Shown here one piece after another: positions 16,344 to 24,891 of a stretch of 64,000 nucleotides of DNA (positions are counted from its first letter, which is position 1; each line of letters starts with the position of its first letter). Source of the DNA: Phytoactinopolyspora limicola (lineage in GTDB: Bacteria > Actinomycetota > Actinomycetes > Jiangellales > Jiangellaceae); contig NZ_JAAOEN010000001.1 of assembly GCF_011320225.1 (NCBI RefSeq), positions 124,001 through 188,000 of the forward strand. Reading direction: 5' to 3'. Both the position numbers and the translations under genes were made by a program. The notes beneath the pieces are model-generated. The model saw only the letters and a program-made list of their open reading frames with translations. It was not told the origin of the DNA and did not search any database.

Positions 16344-17684
16344 GTGACAGGCCATGGTTGTAAGACCCGGTTGGCCTACATCGGCGTAGGGGTTGTCGTC
16401 GCGGCGTCGGCCGTGCTCGGCCCTACCACCACTGCAAGTGCTGTACCCAGCAGCGACGCGGTGCACTATCCGGAAGGTTCGTCGGCTACCCGAGCCACGG
16501 GGCCCGGTTTCGACACATGTGTGGCACCCGGTCTCGACACCCTGCGGGCGTGGACGGCGTCCGAATACACCACCGTCAACGTCTACATCGGCGGGGTGAA
16601 TCGCTCGTGTCGACAGCCGCACCTGACCCGGTCGTGGGTGCAGCAGGCGACCGCCATCGGCTGGTACCTCCTGCCGACCTATGTGGGCCGGCAGCCACGG
16701 TGTGTCATCGGCACCACGATGGGCACGTTCCCGGTGTCGGGCGGTAACGACGCCGGCCGGAACGATGCCGCCGACGCGGTGCAGCGGGCCGGCTCGCTCG
16801 GTCTACTCCCCGGCAGCGCCATCTACGCCGACATCGAGCACTACGATCACTCGGACCTGGCTTGCCGCGGATCCGTCGCCGACTATGTCTCCGGATGGAG
16901 CAGCACTCTTCACCGCAACGGCTATCTCGCCGGGGTCTACGTGCATCACGCGTCCGGGCTCCGCGACGTCGTCGCCAACTACAACTCGCCGCACCACACC
17001 CGGCCGGACGCGGTATGGATGGCCCAGTGGGACGGGAAGGCGTCACTCGGCTCCTGGCCAGGTACCCCTGCCGACCATTGGGCCCGGCAGCAGCGAGTGA
17101 AGCAATATCGCGGCGAGCATGCGCAGACGTGGGGTGGAGCCACGTTGCATATCGACAGCAACGTTCTCGACGCGCCGGTGGCCACCGTCGCCCGCGAATA
17201 CCGGGTCACCAGCACCGTTCCCCTCAACGCCCGCACCGGCCCGGCCACGTCGTATCCGGTCGCCCATCGTCATCCTCCCGGGACCACGCTGTCGGTGGTC
17301 TGCCAGGGACGCGGCCAAACCATCGGCGGCACCCAGGTGTGGAATCGGCTCTCCTCCGGAGCGTGGGTCAGCGACCACTACGTCTCCACGCCGTCCAGCG
17401 GTGGGTTCAGCGAGGATGTCCCTCGGTGCACGTACCCTGGGCAGGTCCACAGCGGGATCCCCCTCAATACCCGTTCTGGCCCCGGTACCTCACATGATCT
17501 CGCCGGAGACCCGCTCCCGCACGGCTCGCTGGCCTGGGTGACCTGTCAGGCGCGTGGCTCCGACGTGTTCGGCTCCTCGGTATGGAATCAACTGGCCGAC
17601 GGGCGTTGGGTCAGCGACCACTACGTGTCCACCCGTTCATCCGACGGATGGAGCACTCCCATTCCACGCTGTCCAGGACAGTAG
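16344..17684 (+). CDS. secreted DUF1906 glycoside hydrolase-like protein with two SH3-like repeats
   Basis: 446 residues. GTG 16344 is preceded by GGGGGAGGAC, and the product starts with a signal peptide ending near TASA. A DUF1906/GH25-like TIM-barrel domain occupies about residues 50-260, with [33 protein letters not shown] and the acidic IYADIEHYD strand. Two tandem SH3-like modules follow, beginning [13 protein letters not shown] and [13 protein letters not shown]; both end WVSDHYVST. The layout suggests a cell-wall-binding lytic enzyme. Monocistronic; upstream AT-rich bases 16270-16320 likely hold the promoter. Confidence 0.87.
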   Translation: MTGHGCKTRLAYIGVGVVVAASAVLGPTTTASAVPSSDAVHYPEGSSATRATGPGFDTCVAPGLDTLRAWTASEYTTVNVYIGGVNRSCRQPHLTRSWVQQATAIGWYLLPTYVGRQPRCVIGTTMGTFPVSGGNDAGRNDAADAVQRAGSLGLLPGSAIYADIEHYDHSDLACRGSVADYVSGWSSTLHRNGYLAGVYVHHASGLRDVVANYNSPHHTRPDAVWMAQWDGKASLGSWPGTPADHWARQQRVKQYRGEHAQTWGGATLHIDSNVLDAPVATVAREYRVTSTVPLNARTGPATSYPVAHRHPPGTTLSVVCQGRGQTIGGTQVWNRLSSGAWVSDHYVSTPSSGGFSEDVPRCTYPGQVHSGIPLNTRSGPGTSHDLAGDPLPHGSLAWVTCQARGSDVFGSSVWNQLADGRWVSDHYVSTRSSDGWSTPIPRCPGQ

Positions 17685-17719
17685 CCCACGCTGTCGCTCG
17701 GCCTCGCTACGCTGGCGGG

Positions 17720-18367
17720 GTGACGGTGAATGACGACGCCCCCACCCCGACCCCTAGCGGGCTGTTCATCGCGTTCGAGGGCGGCGATGGTGTCGGCAAG
17801 TCAACCCAGGTAGCCCTGCTGGCCGACCAATTACGCGAGCACGGCCGTGACGTCATCGTCACCCGCGAGCCCGGCGATTCGCGCATCGGGCCACAGGTCC
17901 GCCAGATGCTCTTGGACGGCGACGAACTCGACGCCCGGGCCGAGGCGCTGCTCTTCGCGGCGGACCGCGCCGATCACGTCGTGTCGGTGATCGGCCCCGC
18001 CTTGCGTCGGGGGGCCGTCGTCATCACCGACCGGTACGTCGACTCGTCCATCGCCTATCAGGGCGTGGGCCGTGGGCTTGGTACTACCGAGGTAGCGGCG
18101 CTGTCCGAGTTCGCCACTCGTGGACTGAATCCCGATCTCACCATCGTCCTCGACCTCAGCGCGGCCGAGCGGCGCCGCCGGATGGGCAACCTCGAGCGCT
18201 TCGACCGCATCGAACGTGCTCCAGAGCAGATGCACGATGACGTACGCCGCACGTTTCTCGACCTCGCGGCGGCCCATCCCGAGCGCTACCTCGTGGTCGA
18301 CGCCGCCCGCCCACCGGACGTCGTCGCCGCTGAGATTGCCGCCGCCGTAGAGAAGGTGAACACGTGA
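17720..18367 (+). CDS. tmk: thymidylate kinase
   Basis: 215 residues. It phosphorylates dTMP to dTDP. The P-loop is FEGGDGVGKST (residues 19-29, Lys27), followed by VTREPGDSRIG, the dTMP-binding TDRYVDSSIAYQG, and a LID region rich in Arg (AERRRRMG). GTG 17720 is chosen; GTG 17726 is possible. No Shine-Dalgarno is seen, and a TACGCT -10-like hexamer lies just upstream, consistent with a leaderless message. The stop overlaps the next start (GTGA), placing tmk and holB in one operon as in many actinobacteria. Confidence 0.95.
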   Translation: MTVNDDAPTPTPSGLFIAFEGGDGVGKSTQVALLADQLREHGRDVIVTREPGDSRIGPQVRQMLLDGDELDARAEALLFAADRADHVVSVIGPALRRGAVVITDRYVDSSIAYQGVGRGLGTTEVAALSEFATRGLNPDLTIVLDLSAAERRRRMGNLERFDRIERAPEQMHDDVRRTFLDLAAAHPERYLVVDAARPPDVVAAEIAAAVEKVNT

Positions 18368-19521
18368 GCGTCTGGGACACCGTCATCGGGCAGTCCATCG
18401 TCCCGCTTCTGCAACGCACCGCCGCGGACGCGGCGTCGATGCTGGACGGTGGCTCGGCCGGAGCGATGACACATGCGTGGCTGTTCACCGGGCCACCCGG
18501 CTCGGGTCGGTCGGTGGCGGCGTGGGCATTCGCCGCCGCGTTGCAGTGCCCGAATGCCGGCTGTGGGCAGTGCGCCGAGTGCACGGAGGTGCGTGCCGGC
18601 ACCCATCCCGACGTCGCCGCGTTGACCACGCAGGGGCTGAACATCCGGATCAGCCAGGTGCGGGAGCTGGTCCCCCGGGCCGCGCTCAAACCGGCCAAGG
18701 GTCGGTGGCAGATCGTCATCGTCGAAGATGCCGACCGGCTGGGCGAGGACGCTGCCGACGCGCTCCTGTTGTCGGTGGAAGAACCCCCCGAGCGTACGGT
18801 GTGGATGCTCTGTGCTCCCACCGCCGAAGACATCGTGCCCACTATTCGCTCGCGTTGCCGAGTGGTGCAGCTGCGCACCCCGCCATATGCGGATATCGCC
18901 ACCTACCTCACCACCTCGGAAGGTGTCGACGCCGAGGTCGCGGCCTTCGCCGCCCGGGCCGCTCAGGGCCACATCGGCCGGGCCCGCGCGCTGGCTACCG
19001 ACGCCGACGCCAGGGCCCGGCGCGAGGAGGTGTTGCGGCTGCCGTTCGCGCTGGACGACCTGCGTCAGTGCCTCGACGCGGCCGCCAGCCTCGTCGACAC
19101 CGCCAAAGCCGACGCGGAGCGGCACTGCGACACCCTCGACGCACGTGAGGTCGAGGAGCTGAAGAAGGCGTTGGGGGCCGGGACAACCGGGCGCAAGCCG
19201 CGGCATCTCGACGCCGCCGTCAAGGATCTCGAACGGGAGCAGAAGTTGCGCCGCACCCGGGTCCAGCGAGATTCCATCGACCGCGCTCTCGTGGACGTTC
19301 TGGCGCTCTACCGCGACGTGCTCGTCGTACAGATGGGGGTCGGCGCGGAACTCGTGAACGACGAGATGCGGCCATCCCTCGACCGGCTGGCACGCTCTAG
19401 CAGCCCAGAGACGACCCTGCGTCGGATGGAGGCTATCGTGGCCGCCCGCGAGGCGCTCCTGGCCAACGCGGCGCCTCTGCTGACGCTCGAGTCCATGGCG
19501 CTGACCCTGCGCGAGGGATGA
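18364..19521 (+). CDS. holB: DNA polymerase III delta' subunit
   Basis: 385 residues. It is the clamp-loader subunit that, with DnaX and HolA, loads the beta clamp. It has a AAA+ fold with modified Walker A GPPGSGRS (Arg for Lys, as expected for a non-hydrolysing delta') and a four-Cys zinc module ending CGQCAEC (residues about 61-71). IVIVEDADRLGEDAADALL and SVEEPPERTVWML are the sensor and Walker B-equivalent regions, and IRSRCR is the arginine-finger motif. GTG 18364 overlaps the tmk stop by four bases, giving coupled translation. Confidence 0.93.
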   Translation: MSVWDTVIGQSIVPLLQRTAADAASMLDGGSAGAMTHAWLFTGPPGSGRSVAAWAFAAALQCPNAGCGQCAECTEVRAGTHPDVAALTTQGLNIRISQVRELVPRAALKPAKGRWQIVIVEDADRLGEDAADALLLSVEEPPERTVWMLCAPTAEDIVPTIRSRCRVVQLRTPPYADIATYLTTSEGVDAEVAAFAARAAQGHIGRARALATDADARARREEVLRLPFALDDLRQCLDAAASLVDTAKADAERHCDTLDAREVEELKKALGAGTTGRKPRHLDAAVKDLEREQKLRRTRVQRDSIDRALVDVLALYRDVLVVQMGVGAELVNDEMRPSLDRLARSSSPETTLRRMEAIVAAREALLANAAPLLTLESMALTLREG

Positions 19522-19525
19522 GACG

Positions 19526-19542
19526 GCGAGGCTCAGCCTCGC
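19526..19542. terminator. hairpin between convergent holB and FkbM genes
   Basis: GCGAGGC-TCA-GCCTCGC is a perfect 7 bp stem with a 3-base loop, starting five bases after the holB stop and overlapping the last codons of the FkbM gene. No U-tract follows on either strand, so its use as a bidirectional terminator is an inference. Confidence 0.45.
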
Positions 19543-20501
19543 ACGGAGATGCCGGCAGCGGCTAAATGGTCCGGTGTCCGAGTGGTGAACAGCCAGTCGC
19601 GGAACGGCTCCTCCGCTACGAGATGGTCATGAGCGGTCAGTACGTCCTCCTCGAACCGGTAGTACCGATAGCCGTGCGGATCGAGGGCGGCTTGGATGCC
19701 GGCCGTGTTGGCCCGGTCCGGCAGGACCTCACAGACGATGTCGGGCCGGTTGGCCTCGAGAAACTGCCGGCCGTTCTGCAGGACGATGTCTTCGGTGCCC
19801 TCGACGTCGATCTTCACGAGCGTCGCCACCCCCCGCGTGGCCCCGGGAATCGACTCGGCCACCGAATCGAGTGACCGTAGCGGAACGTGCACACCGCGCT
19901 CGAAATGCAGGTCGGTCGAGTAGAAGTCCGGCAGCGCGGATCCGCCGGCGCCGGTGTCCAGTTGGGCAGAGTCGCCATCCTTGCCGATTCCCTCGGTGTG
20001 GATGGTGATCCTGGTCAGCAGGTCGTTGGCCACCACGTTGTCCAACGCCGCCTTGGCTACCTCGGGCAGTACCTCGAACGCGTGGACGTCGGAGTCGTTC
20101 GATACTCGCGCCGCCAGAAGGGAGAAGATACCTGTGTAGGCGCCCACGTCGAGCACCAGCCGAGCGTCGCGGGCCAACTGGGCGAATACGTCGAGGGCGA
20201 GCTGGTCGGCCGGTTTCGGTCGGCGACCACGACCCCAGTACAGCTCTTTGGCGATGATGCACCGGTCCGGCCGTTGCATCACGAACGTCACACCGGCCAT
20301 CCGGGCCTGGACCGACTTCACGTGGGCGGGGGCCGGGAGCCGCTCCTGGCTGATGCGGTCGCCGGCTACGGCCGCCACCACTCTCATGGCGCCATGCGGC
20401 AATCGCCATGAGAGCACCCTTTTAACCAACGCCTTGGTGCCGTGCCAGCTATGTCGGCGCCCAGCACCGCTCTGGTGGTAGTCGGTCATGTCGTCCGCCA
20501 T
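19533..20501 (-). CDS. FkbM-family methyltransferase
   Basis: 322 residues. The SAM-binding motif is LVLDVGAYTGIFSLLAA, followed by VHAFEVLPEVAKAALDNV. The FkbM hallmark LVKIDVEGTEDIVLQNGR comes about 90 residues later. FkbM enzymes are O-methyltransferases of polyketides and glycans, though the substrates of most chromosomal members are unknown. No biosynthetic cluster surrounds it. A basic, amphipathic N-terminal stretch of about 60 residues precedes the catalytic domain. ATG 20501 is used; ATG 20489 is an alternative. Confidence 0.9.
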   Translation of the reverse strand: MADDMTDYHQSGAGRRHSWHGTKALVKRVLSWRLPHGAMRVVAAVAGDRISQERLPAPAHVKSVQARMAGVTFVMQRPDRCIIAKELYWGRGRRPKPADQLALDVFAQLARDARLVLDVGAYTGIFSLLAARVSNDSDVHAFEVLPEVAKAALDNVVANDLLTRITIHTEGIGKDGDSAQLDTGAGGSALPDFYSTDLHFERGVHVPLRSLDSVAESIPGATRGVATLVKIDVEGTEDIVLQNGRQFLEANRPDIVCEVLPDRANTAGIQAALDPHGYRYYRFEEDVLTAHDHLVAEEPFRDWLFTTRTPDHLAAAGISVRG

Positions 20502-20649
20502 TTCGGCTCTCGCATCCTCTCCGCCTGCGCCTTCGGTTATGGATACCTACTGCGACGCATTGGCCACGTCATAGGTTCCCGTCGACGTCGGACCGTCGCG
20601 ACGACCCGCTGCTGGCAGGGCGAACGTGGCCCACAACACAACAGGCCGT

Positions 20650-21585
20650 ATGGTGGCAGTTGTGGGCATGGTGATGGCGGTGACCTTCACCCGGTACGGG
20701 AAGCTCTACTACCTCGACCCGGGTGGGCATACCCCTCGGGTCGGTGACAAAGTCCTGGTCCCGACGGAGGACGGCCCCGAGGTGGCCGAGTGTATCTGGG
20801 CACCGCAGTGGGTCAGCGACGACATCGATGGGCTGCCCGTCTGTGCGGGTGTCGCCACCGACGAAGATCTCGCCCGAGACGAGCGCAACCGCCGACGGCG
20901 CGCCGAGGCGCGAGTGGTCGCGCGCCGGCTGATCCGCGACCACAGGCTGCCGATGAAGGTGGTCGGCGTCGACTTCGTCGACACCCGGGAAGATGTCGAT
21001 CAGCTCATCACCATCTACTTCAGCGCACCTCAACGGGTCGACTTCCGCGATCTCGTCCGAGATCTCGCCCGCACCCTCCGGGCCCGGATCGACCTGCGCC
21101 AGCTCGGCCCACGAGACGAGGCCAGGGTCCAGGGTGGAGTGGGCCCCTGTGGCCGCGAGACGTGCTGCTCCACCTTTTTGAAGGACTTCGAACCGGTCAG
21201 CATTCGGATGGCCAAGGATCAAGACCTGCCGCTCAATCCACTCAAGATCTCCGGTGCGTGCGGGCGGCTGATGTGCTGTCTCAAGTACGAACACCCGCTC
21301 TACCAGGACTTCAAGGTCAGTGCGCCGGCGCTGGGCTGTGGCGTGGAGACCGACGACGGCGTCCAGGGAACTGTTGTGGGCTACAACGTCCCCGCGGAGA
21401 CGGTGTACGTCCGCGACCGCGAGACCGGCCGTCGAGTGGCGTGTCCCAAGGCCAGTGTGTGCGGTTCACGTCAGGCCTACGAGGGCGCCGTCGCGGAGGG
21501 TATGCGGCCGACGTCGGACCTTCCGGACCCTCAGTCACCCGTCGACGGGGATACGGATGCCCCCACCACCGAGGAGAACTCGTGA
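20650..21585 (+). CDS. PSP1/RicT-family regulatory protein
   Basis: 311 residues. The PSP1 C-terminal domain includes KVVGVDFVDTREDVDQLITIYF and VDFRDLVRDLARTLRARIDLRQ, then two Cys clusters, GPCGRETCC and GACGRLMCC. In Bacillus RicT these ligate iron-sulfur clusters of the Ric complex, which directs RNA processing by RNase Y. Whether actinobacterial homologues do this is not known. ATG 20650 gives the expected N-terminus shortly before MAVTFTRYGKLYYL. It follows holB after the oppositely oriented FkbM gene, a partly conserved core order, and overlaps the next gene by GTGA. Confidence 0.87.
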   Translation: MVAVVGMVMAVTFTRYGKLYYLDPGGHTPRVGDKVLVPTEDGPEVAECIWAPQWVSDDIDGLPVCAGVATDEDLARDERNRRRRAEARVVARRLIRDHRLPMKVVGVDFVDTREDVDQLITIYFSAPQRVDFRDLVRDLARTLRARIDLRQLGPRDEARVQGGVGPCGRETCCSTFLKDFEPVSIRMAKDQDLPLNPLKISGACGRLMCCLKYEHPLYQDFKVSAPALGCGVETDDGVQGTVVGYNVPAETVYVRDRETGRRVACPKASVCGSRQAYEGAVAEGMRPTSDLPDPQSPVDGDTDAPTTEENS

Positions 21586-23138
21586 ACCGCCGGATCCTCC
21601 TACCGGTCGCGCTCGCCGTGGTCGCGGCCGCGGCATGCTCGACGGCGACCCCTCCGGACGGTCCACCGCCGCCGGAGATGCCGCCGGAGTCGACGCCGGC
21701 CCCGGACGCCACCGAGGGGGTGGCTGACGAGCTTCTGGAGTACTACACGCAGACGTTGGAGTGGGACGACTGTGACGACAGCTACCAGTGCTCCACGCTG
21801 ACCGTCCCGCTCGACTACGACGATCCGAACGGCGCCGACATCGAGATCGCACTGCTGCGGGTGCCAGCCACCGGTGCCGAGCCGATGGGTTCGCTTGTCA
21901 TCAACCCGGGTGGCCCCGGGGCATCAGGTATCGAATATGCACGCAACGCCCGCAACGAGGATGTCGTCGTCTCCCCGCACGTCCGTGAACGGTTCGACGT
22001 CGTCGGGTTCGATCCCCGTGGGGTGGGGACGTCGACGTCGATCGACTGCCTCGACGACGACGCACTCGATGAGTTCGTCGCGGAGCACTCCACTGCCGAA
22101 ACCGACGACGGACTCACCGAGCTGGAAGCAAGCATCGACCGGTTCGCCTCGGCCTGCCGGGCCCGGTCAGGTGAGCTGCTGCCACACATCGACACCGCCA
22201 ACGTCGCCCGTGATCTCGACGTCCTCCGGGCCGCCCTTGGTGACGAGACGCTGTACTACCTCGGCAAGTCGTACGGCACGTTCATCGGCGCGGTTTATGC
22301 CGATCTGTTCCCGGAGCGCACCGGACGTCTGGTGCTCGACGGCGCTGTCGACCCCGACCTCCCGGCCGAGGAGATCGCACTCGGCCAGGCCGAGGGTTTC
22401 GAGCAGTCGTTGAGCGCGTTCATCACCTGGTGCCTCGACGAAGACTGCCCACTGGGTGACGACGAGCAGGAGGCCCGCGACACACTCGACCAGCTGATCG
22501 CCGACACCGAAGAAGAGCCGCTGCCTACCAACGACACAGCCCGCCCCCTCACCCCGGCGCTAGCCTTCTACGGCATCATCCTGCCGCTGTATCTTCCCGC
22601 CGACGAGGGATACCCGGTGCTGCGGATGGCTCTGCAGAGTGCCGTCGAGGACGGCGACGGAGCCAATCTCCTCCAGCTGGCCGACTTCTACCTGGCGCGC
22701 AACCCGGACGGCACCTACCGGGGGAACCAGAACGAGGCGATCATCGCGGTGAACTGTCTGGATCGGCCCAGTGACACCACGGTCGAGGAAGCCCGCGATA
22801 GCGCCTCGGACTTCGACGAGCTCTCCCCCACGTTCGGCCGCTTCATGGCGTGGGCTGGCCTCACGTGTGCCGACTGGCCCGCCGAGTCCGACTACGACCC
22901 AGCCACGCTGACCGCGGCCGGGGCGGAGCCGATCCTCGTCGTCGGCACCACCGGCGACCCCGCCACGCCTTACCGGTGGGCCGAGTCCCTCGCCGAGCAG
23001 CTGGAGTCGGCCGTGCTGCTGACCTACGACGCCTACGTACACACCGCGTACCTGTCCGGCAGCGACTGCATCGATGCCGCCGTTGATGGCTACCTCGTCG
23101 ACGGTGAGGTTCCCGAAGACGGACTCGTCTGTTCGTAA
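21582..23138 (+). CDS. secreted tripeptidyl aminopeptidase-like alpha/beta hydrolase (lipoprotein)
   Basis: 518 residues. A short signal peptide ends in a lipobox AAAC, then a Pro-rich linker. The hydrolase has the oxyanion motif NPGGPGASG, nucleophile elbow GKSYGTFIG, the late acid in VGTTGDPATPY and the TAP-like C-terminal domain with HTAYLSGSDCI holding the His. Relatives are the Streptomyces SlpD/SlpE and Tap proteases (peptidase S33), which remove N-terminal peptides outside the cell. GTG 21582 overlaps the stop of the PSP1 gene (GTGA), so the two are coupled although functionally unlike. Confidence 0.92.
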   Translation: MNRRILLPVALAVVAAAACSTATPPDGPPPPEMPPESTPAPDATEGVADELLEYYTQTLEWDDCDDSYQCSTLTVPLDYDDPNGADIEIALLRVPATGAEPMGSLVINPGGPGASGIEYARNARNEDVVVSPHVRERFDVVGFDPRGVGTSTSIDCLDDDALDEFVAEHSTAETDDGLTELEASIDRFASACRARSGELLPHIDTANVARDLDVLRAALGDETLYYLGKSYGTFIGAVYADLFPERTGRLVLDGAVDPDLPAEEIALGQAEGFEQSLSAFITWCLDEDCPLGDDEQEARDTLDQLIADTEEEPLPTNDTARPLTPALAFYGIILPLYLPADEGYPVLRMALQSAVEDGDGANLLQLADFYLARNPDGTYRGNQNEAIIAVNCLDRPSDTTVEEARDSASDFDELSPTFGRFMAWAGLTCADWPAESDYDPATLTAAGAEPILVVGTTGDPATPYRWAESLAEQLESAVLLTYDAYVHTAYLSGSDCIDAAVDGYLVDGEVPEDGLVCS

Positions 23139-23158
23139 CGTCGGCGGAAATCTGCACA

Positions 23159-24367
23159 ATGGGCCATATGCGGCCTGCTGTGCGGAACCTTCTGATCGCC
23201 CTCGCTGGTGTCGGGGCCGCCGTCGCCCTGAGCAGCTGCGGCGGGGGCGACGACGGCACCCGGCAGGTTTCGGCGTTGACCCAGCTGACCGGAGCCGATG
23301 GTTCGGCGAGCTTCGCCGAACCGGTGACGCTGCGGGTCCGGGCCGGCCAGGTCGAGACGGTCGACGTCGTCTCAGCTGACGGGGTACCGCTGGACGGCTC
23401 GGTCGACGACGACGGACGCAGCTGGACCAGCGACACCCGCCCCGAGCCGGGCGCGAGCTACGACGTCGACCTCACCGCGACGGATCCGTTCGGCGGCACC
23501 CACACGTTCCGGGAGACCTTCGAGGTCGAGGATGTACCCGACGGCGAACGGCTCACCCTCACCATGCAACCCAGCAACGAGTCCGTCGTCGGCGTGGGAG
23601 CGCCCATCGTCGTCCGTTTCGAGCAGCCGATCACCGACCGCGCGACGATCGAACGCGAAATGTACGTCTCGTCCGACCCGCAGGTGGTTGGCAGCTGGCA
23701 CTGGGTGAACGACTCCGAGGTACGGTTCCGGCCCGAGGAGTACTGGCCGGCCGGCACACACGTGGCTCTCGACCTCGAGTTCAACGGCGTACAGGCTGGT
23801 GACGACCTCTGGGGTGGACGTTCCTACCATCTCGAGTTCGAGGTGGGATCCGAGCACGTGGCCGAGGTCGACGCGGACACGCACACCATGACCGTCGCCA
23901 TCGACGGAGAAACCACCCATACGTGGGACACCAGCCTCGGGGCTCCGGACTTCGCCACCCGCAACGGCACCTACGTCGTGCTGGAGAAGTTCGAGGAACG
24001 CAACATGACCTCGTGCAACGCCAACATCACCTGCGACCCCAGCGACCCGCACTACTACGACGTCGACGCCGACTGGGCGGTCCGGCTGTCCTACAGCGGC
24101 ACCTTCGTCCACTCCGCGCCGTGGTCCGAAGGTTCCCAGGGTGCGGACAACGTCTCTCACGGCTGCATCAACCTCAACGACGCCAACGGCGAAACCTTCT
24201 TCGACCTGGTCCGGTACGGCGACATCGTGACCGTCACCAACTCCACCCGCGACGCGGACGATCTCGTAGCCCGGGGCGACCCCGGCATGGTGGACTGGAA
24301 CCAGCCCTGGGCCGAGTACGTCGCCGGCTCCGCTCTCGGCGAGGAGATCACCACCCGGGAGCTGTGA
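23159..24367 (+). CDS. L,D-transpeptidase (YkuD) lipoprotein
   Basis: 402 residues. The lipobox is ALSSC. Two Ig-like domains (about residues 45-125 and 130-230) precede the YkuD catalytic domain, where HSAPWSEGSQG and the VSHGCINLN motif supply the His and nucleophilic Cys. This is the layout of mycobacterial LdtMt2-type enzymes, which make 3-3 crosslinks in peptidoglycan. A C-terminal extension includes WNQPWAEYV, typical of actinobacterial Ldts. ATG 23159 is used; ATG 23168 is equally possible. It follows the peptidase gene by 20 bases and may share its transcript. Confidence 0.93.
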   Translation: MGHMRPAVRNLLIALAGVGAAVALSSCGGGDDGTRQVSALTQLTGADGSASFAEPVTLRVRAGQVETVDVVSADGVPLDGSVDDDGRSWTSDTRPEPGASYDVDLTATDPFGGTHTFRETFEVEDVPDGERLTLTMQPSNESVVGVGAPIVVRFEQPITDRATIEREMYVSSDPQVVGSWHWVNDSEVRFRPEEYWPAGTHVALDLEFNGVQAGDDLWGGRSYHLEFEVGSEHVAEVDADTHTMTVAIDGETTHTWDTSLGAPDFATRNGTYVVLEKFEERNMTSCNANITCDPSDPHYYDVDADWAVRLSYSGTFVHSAPWSEGSQGADNVSHGCINLNDANGETFFDLVRYGDIVTVTNSTRDADDLVARGDPGMVDWNQPWAEYVAGSALGEEITTREL

Positions 24368-24451
24368 GCCGAGCCCGGGGAACCGGACTCGATTCGGCGG
24401 GAGCGGGGTTGACGTCCTATACTCGTGCCTCGTGCTGGTCACCCGGCACAA

Positions 24452-24524
24452 GCCGCCTTAGCTCAGTCGGCAGAGCGATTCACTCGTAATGAATAGGTCG
24501 TCGGTTCGATTCCGACAGGCGGCT
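24452..24524 (+). tRNA. tRNA-Thr (anticodon CGT)
   Basis: A full cloverleaf can be drawn. The acceptor stem is GCCGCCT/AGGCGGC. The D arm is GCTC/GAGC, the anticodon stem ATTCA/TGAAT with loop CTCGTAA (anticodon CGT at 24485-24487), and the T arm GTCGG/CCGAC with TTCGATT. The discriminator base is T, and an encoded CCA follows at 24525-24527. It reads ACG threonine codons. The sequence downstream shows relics of mobile DNA, so its 3' end may have been an integration site. Confidence 0.97.
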
Positions 24525-24532
24525 CCACCATT

Positions 24533-24555
24533 CATGCATGTCAGAACCATGCATG
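24533..24555 (+). terminator. hairpin after tRNA-Thr
   Basis: CATGCATG at 24533-24540 and again at 24548-24555 pair with each other around the 7-base loop TCAGAAC; each half is itself a palindrome. CTTTG follows rather than a clean T-run. It probably terminates or helps process the tRNA transcript, but could also be a recombination-site feature. Confidence 0.45.
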
Positions 24556-24592
24556 CTTTGTTCGCCACCCGGCGTTCAAGCACTTGATGGCA

Positions 24593-24703
24593 CTAGCGTG
24601 GCACATGCGAGCGGACGGGTAGCGTCACGGCGCCCGCTCCCGAACCGATCACCGAACGCCTCGAGCAGGAACGCGGAAGAGCCAGCAGTTCCTCCCGGGT
24701 CAT
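24593..24703 (-). pseudogene. decayed excisionase/helix-turn-helix gene start
   Basis: A 36-codon frame begins MTREELLALP, the characteristic opening of many actinobacterial excisionase-like or DNA-binding proteins of integrated elements. The usual next segment (AGRALGIGRS-type helix-turn-helix) is absent and the frame ends after unrelated residues. The three 23 bp repeats lie just upstream of this start, where an operator array would be expected. I read it as a relic left by a tRNA-targeted element; it could be chance resemblance over ten residues. Confidence 0.4.
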
Positions 24704-24715
24704 CGTCTTAGATTT

Positions 24716-24780
24716 CGTGCTAACGGTAGCCTTACGTCCGTGCTAACGGCAGCGTTACCTCCGTGCTAGCGGTAGCGTAG
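24716..24780. repeat. three tandem 23 bp repeats, operator-like
   Basis: Units start at 24716, 24739 and 24762 with exact 23-base spacing and consensus CGTGCTAACGGTAGCSTTAC; the third is shortened. Each contains GCTAACGGTAGC, a near-palindrome. On the minus strand they lie upstream of the relic ORF starting at 24703, and on the plus strand upstream of a 44-codon ORF at 24787-24921 that I do not recognise. The remaining bases 24556-24592 hold nothing I can identify. Confidence 0.75.
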
Positions 24781-24891
24781 GGCCTCATGGCCGAATATCA
24801 GCGACGGCTCCTGCACACAGAACTCGACGTCGGCAGGTTCACCCGCCATGATCCTCTGGGTTATTCGACGCAACCGGCGCGGCGCCAGCGG

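Noticed and set aside
20790-21581. Long N-terminal extension of the tripeptidyl-peptidase frame
   Set aside because: It lies entirely within the PSP1 gene in another frame; a lipoprotein signal starts at GTG 21582 and the extension is Arg/Pro-rich shadow sequence.
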